From Elmis aenea (Eukaryota > Arthropoda > Insecta > Coleoptera > Elmidae), in NCBI GenBank assembly GCA_947652605.1, contig OX393584.1:31669467-31733466 (forward strand): 64,000 bases of DNA. Reading direction: 5' to 3'. The stretch's first letter is position 1. Every line of letters starts with the position of its first letter. Positions 59,830-64,000 of this stretch are shown in pieces. A program made the translations under genes and the position numbers. The notes beneath the pieces were generated by a model that did no database searches, was not told the DNA's origin, and worked only from the letters and a program-made list of their open reading frames with translations.

Positions 59830-62701
59830 AAAATCGTATTTAGGGGCTAATAATCCTTAATTTGCTCATAACTAAAGTGTATAAGAAGTTTGAAGCCAGT
59901 TGCTGTAGTTTAAAGAAAATCGATTTTTTTTTCGAAAAAAGTGCAAAGACTATATAGCCTTTGTACTTTTCCCATTTTTCACGAAAAATTAAAAATCGTA
60001 TTTAGGGGCTAATAATCCTTAATTTGCTCATAACCAATGTGTATAAGAAGTTTGAAGCCATTTGTTGTAGTTTCAAGAAAATCGATTTTTTTGTCGAAAA
60101 AAAGTGCAAAGACTATAGCCTTTGTACTTTTCCCATTTTTCACGAAAAATTAAAAATCGTATTTAGGGGCTAATAATCCTTAATTTGGTCATAACTAACG
60201 TGTATAAGAAGTTTGAAGCCATTTGCTGTAGTTTAAAGAAAATCGATTTTTTTTTCGAAAAAAGTGCAAAGACTATAAATAGCCTTTGTACTTTTCCCAT
60301 TTTTCACGAAAAATTAAAAATCGTATTTAGGGGCTAATAATCCTTAATTTGCTCATAACTAACGTGAATAAGAAGTTTGAAGCCAGTTGCTGTAGTTTAA
60401 AGAAAATCGATTTTTTTTTCGAAAAAAGTGCAAAGACTATAAATAGCCTTTGTACTTTTCCCATTTTTCACGAAAAATTAAAAATGGTATTTAGGGGCTA
60501 ATAATCCTTAATTCGCTCATAACTAATGTGTATAAGAAGTTTGAAGCCATTTGCTATAGTTTTAAGAAAATCGATTTTTTTGTCGAAAAAAAGTGCAAAG
60601 ACTATAGCCTTTGTACTTTTCCCATTTTTCACGAAAAATTAAAAATCGTATTTAGGGGCTAATAATCCTTAATTTGGTCATAACTAACGTGTATAAGAAG
60701 TTTGAAGCCATTTGCTGTAGTTTTAAGAAAATCGATTTTTTTGTCGAAAAAAGTGCAAAGACTATAAGCCTTTGTACTTTTCCCATTTTTCACGAAAAAT
60801 TAAAAATCGTATTTAGGGGCTAATAATCCTTAATTTGGTCATAACTAACGTGTATAAGAAGTTTGAAGCCATTTGTTGTAGTTTTAAGAAAATCGATTAT
60901 TTTGTCGAAAAAAGTGCAAAGACTATAGCCTTTGTACTTTTCCCATTTTTCACGAAAAATTAAAAATCGTATTTAGGGGCTAATAATCCTTAATTTGCTC
61001 ATAACTAACGTGTATAAGAAGTTTGAAGCCAGTTGCTGTAGTTTAAAGAAAATCGATTTTTTTTTCGAAAAAAGTGCAAAGACTATAGCCTTTGTACTTT
61101 CCCCATTTTTCACGAAAAATTAAAAATCGTATTTAGGGGCTAATAATCCTTAATTTGCTCATAACTAACGTGTATAAGAAGTTTAAAGCCAGTTGCTGTA
61201 GTTTAAAGAAAATCGATTTTTTTTTCAAAAAAAGTGCAGACTATAGCCTTTGTACTTTTCCCATTTTTCACGAAAAATTAAAAATGGTATTTAGGGGCTA
61301 ATAATCCTTAATTCGCTCATAACTAATGTGTATAAGAAGTTTGAAGCCATTTGCTATAGTTTTAAGAAAATCGATTTTTTTGTCGAAAAAAAGTGCAAAG
61401 ACTATAGCCTTTGTACTTTTCCCATTTTTCACGAAAAATTAAAAATCGTATTTAGGGGCTAATAATCCTTAACTTGCTCATAACTAACGTGTATAAGAAG
61501 TTTGAAGCCATTTGCTATAGTTTTAAGAAAATCGATTTTTTTGTCGAAAAAAGTGCAAAGACTATAGCCTCTGTACTTTTCCCATTTTTCACGAAAAATT
61601 AAAAATCGTATTTAGGGGCTAATAATCCTTAATTCGCTCATAACTAATGTGTATAAGAAGTTTGAAGCCATTTGCTGTAGTTTTAAGAAAATCGATTTTT
61701 TTGTCGAAAAAAGTGCAAAGACTATATAGCCTTTGTACTTTTTCCATTTTTCACGAAAAATTAAAAATCGTATTTAGGGGCTAATAATCCTTAATTCGCT
61801 CATAACTAATGTGTATAAGAAGTTTGAAGCCATTTGCTGTAGTTTTAAGAAAATCGATTTTTTTGTCGAAAAAAGTGCAAAGACTATAATAGCCTTTGTA
61901 TTTTTCCCATTTTACACGAAAAATTAAAAATCGTATTTAGGGGCTAATAATCCTTAATTCGCTCATAACTAATGTGTATAAGAAGTTTGAAGCCAATTGC
62001 TGTAGTTTTAAGAAAATCGATTTTTTTGTCGAAAAAAGTGCAAAGACTATAATAGCCTCTGTACTTTTCCCATTTTTCACGAAAAATTAAAAATCGTTAT
62101 TTTTAGCGGCTAATAATCCTTAATTCGCTCATAACTAATGTGTATAAGAAGTTTGAAGCCATTTGCTGTAGTTTTAAGAAAATCGATTTTTTTGTCGAAA
62201 AAAGTGCAAAGACTATAGCCTTTGTACTTTTTCCATTTTTCACGAAAAATTAAAAATCGTATTTAGGGGCTAATAATCCTTAAGTTGGTCATAACTAACG
62301 TGTATAAGAAGTTTGAAGCCATTTGCTGTAGTTTTAAGAAAATCGATTTTTTTGTCGAAAAAAGTGCAAAGACTATAAGCCTTTGTACTTTTCCCATTTT
62401 TCACGAAAAATTAAAAGTCTTATTTAGGGGCTAATAATCCTTAATTTGGTCATAACTAACGTGTATAAGAAGTTTGAAGCCATTTGTTGTAGTTTTAAGA
62501 AAATCGATTATTTTGTCGAAAAAAGTGCAAAGACTATACTTTGTACTTTTCCCATTTTTCACGAAAAATTAAAAATCGTATTTAGGGGCTAATAATCATT
62601 AACTTGCTCATAACTAACGTGTATAAGAAGTTGGAAGCCATTTGCTATAGTTTTAAGAAAATCGATTTTTTTGTCGAAAAAAGTGCAAAGAGTATATAGC
62701 C
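59830..62701 (+). repeat. Family A stretch 8
   Basis: About 18 monomers. Differs from stretch 7 by loss of about one monomer and small indels, for example CGTTATTTTTAGCGGC at 62096. Confidence 0.94.
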
Positions 62702-64000
62702 TTTTTTTCTTAGTATAATGCCGTTTGTCTCAACTATTTTGAAATTTAATTTACAAAATTATTCAAAAAATTAAAAATTTTGAATTTTTTTTCGAAAACG
62801 GCTTGTTACATTTTGTTCAAATTTTAGCATGTTATAGAGTTTATTTTTCTAAGTATAATGCCGTTTGTCTCAACTATTTAGAAGTCTAATTTACAAAATT
62901 ATTCAAAAAATCAAAAAATGAAAAATTTAGAAATTTTTTTTCGAAAACGGCTTGTTACATTTTGTTCAAATTTTAGCATGTTATAGAGTTTATTTTTCTA
63001 AGTATAATGCCGTTTGTCTCAACTAATTAGAAGTCTAATTTACAAAATCATTTAAAAAATCAAAAAATTAAAAATTTTGAAATTTTTTTCGAAAACGGCT
63101 TGTTACATTTTGTTCAAATTTTAGCATGTTATAGAGTTTATTTTTCTAAGTATAATGCCGTTTGTCTCAACTATTTTCAAATTTAATTTCCAAAGTTATT
63201 CAAAAAATCAAAAAATTAAAAATTTTGAAATTTTTTTCGAAAACGGCTGGTTACATTTTGTTCAATTTTTAGCATGTTATAGAGTTTATTTTTCTTAGTA
63301 TAATGCCGTTTATCTCAACTATTTAGAAGTCTAATTTACAAAATCATTTAAAAAATCAAAAAATTAAAAATTTTGAAATTTTTTTCGAAAACGGCTTGTT
63401 ACATTTTGTTCAAATTTTAGCATGTTATAGAGTTTATTTTTCTAAGTATAATGCCGTTTGTCTCAACTATTTTCAAATTTAATTTCCAAAGTTATTCAAA
63501 AAATCAAAAAATTAAAAATTTTGAAATTTTTTTCGAAAACGGCTGGTTACATTTTGTTCAAATTTTAGCATGTTATAGAGTTTATTTTTCTTAGTATAAT
63601 GCCGTTTATCTCAACTATTTAGAAGTCTAATTTACAAAATAATCCAAAAAATTAAAAATTTTGAATTTGTTTTTTGAAAACGGCTCGTTACATTTTGTTC
63701 AAATTTTAGCATGTTATAGAGTTTATTTTTCTAAGTATAATGCCGTTTGTCTCAACTAATTAGAAGTCTAATTTACAAAATTATTTAAAAAATCAAAAAA
63801 TTAAATTTTTTTTTCGAAAAGGGCTTGTTACATTTGGTTCAAATTTTAGCATGTTATAGAGTTTATTTTTCTAAGTATAATGCCGTTTGTCTCAACTATT
63901 TAGAATTCTAATTTACAAAATTATTCAAAAAATCAAAAAATCAAAAAATGATAAATTTAGACATTTTTTTTCGAAAACGGCTCGTTACATTTTGTTCAAA
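62702..64000 (+). repeat. Family B block 8 (cut by window end)
   Basis: About nine monomers, resembling block 6 (including TTTTTTGAAAACGGCTCG) up to the end of the window. Confidence 0.94.

Larger units (their letters stand above)
21866..64000. repeat. Satellite array, about 42 kb, two interleaved monomer families
   Basis: From 21866 to the window end every base belongs to one of two tandem monomers. Family A has a period of about 160 bp (AGAAGTTTGA at 22041, 22201, 22361) and contains GTATTTAGGGGCTAATAATC and AAAATCGATTTTTTTGTCGA. Family B has a period of 140-149 bp (GTATAATGCC at 22601, 22742, 22891, 23040) and contains GTATAATGCCGTTTGTCTCA and TTTCGAAAACGGCT. B forms eight blocks within A. 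All monomers are in one orientation. No protein longer than a few dozen codons is possible. The near-monomer-length to nucleosome-size match and AT-richness fit pericentromeric or heterochromatic satellite DNA. The array runs off the window. Confidence 0.97.

Noticed and set aside
21866..64000. TTTAGGGG in every family A monomer as telomeric repeat
   Set aside because: It occurs once per 160 bp, not as tandem TTAGG, so it is not insect telomere sequence.
21866..64000. CRISPR-like array or phage-derived repeats
   Set aside because: Repeats are 140-160 bp without unique spacers, in an intron-containing animal genome.
21866..64000. A true CENP-B box in family B
   Set aside because: TTTCGAAAACGGCT lacks the spacing and the A required by the nTTCGnnnnAnnCGGGn pattern.

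Overview
The window is a stretch of an animal nuclear genome, almost certainly an insect. It is strongly AT-rich. Its genes are split by small GT-AG introns (one is 58 bp), and the clearest gene is an insect-style PI3-kinase adaptor. The order within insects cannot be settled from this sequence. No bacterial operon, CRISPR, phage or rRNA signal is present.

Layout. 1-5760: AT-rich upstream DNA with a GC/CpG-richer patch (about 840-1840) that looks like a promoter/5' exon region, one possible 5' coding exon (1375-1449), and a complete small hAT-type element with perfect 8-bp target duplications (3395-3747). 5761-12975 (+): seven coding exons of a class IA PI3-kinase regulatory subunit (p85-like). 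They read continuously for 793 residues as SAM, C1, RhoGAP-like (BH), nSH2, iSH2 coiled coil, cSH2. One intron carries an 82-bp-arm foldback with hammerhead-ribozyme-like motifs. 12976-17654: 3' UTR and AT-rich intergenic DNA. 17655-19113 (-): a complete six-exon papain-family (cathepsin L-like) cysteine protease of 327 residues. 19505-20488 (+): the first exons of an unrecognised, acidic, possibly transcription-factor-like protein, divergent from the protease; its reading frame is still open at the last donor.

21866-64000: about 42 kb of satellite DNA, two thirds of the window, with no coding capacity seen. Two unrelated monomers build it: family A (about 160 bp) and family B (about 140-149 bp). 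B occurs as eight blocks embedded in A arrays, always with the same two junctions. Superimposed are higher-order repeats: a 7.5-7.8 kb A+B unit in tandem (about 22.1-29.6 kb and 29.6-37.5 kb), a 1022-bp seven-monomer unit inside the large B blocks, and a roughly 6.1-kb A+B composite at the right end. This nested, recently homogenised satellite beside (or inside an intron of) an active gene is the most unusual thing in the window.

The three genes are not obviously functionally linked. The adaptor acts in insulin/growth-factor PI3K signalling and the protease is probably lysosomal or digestive. A TCACGTGA-core E-box lies in the intron of the third gene, about 0.6 kb from the protease start. All alignments were made by eye; coordinates of splice sites come from reading-frame and GT-AG consistency, not transcripts.
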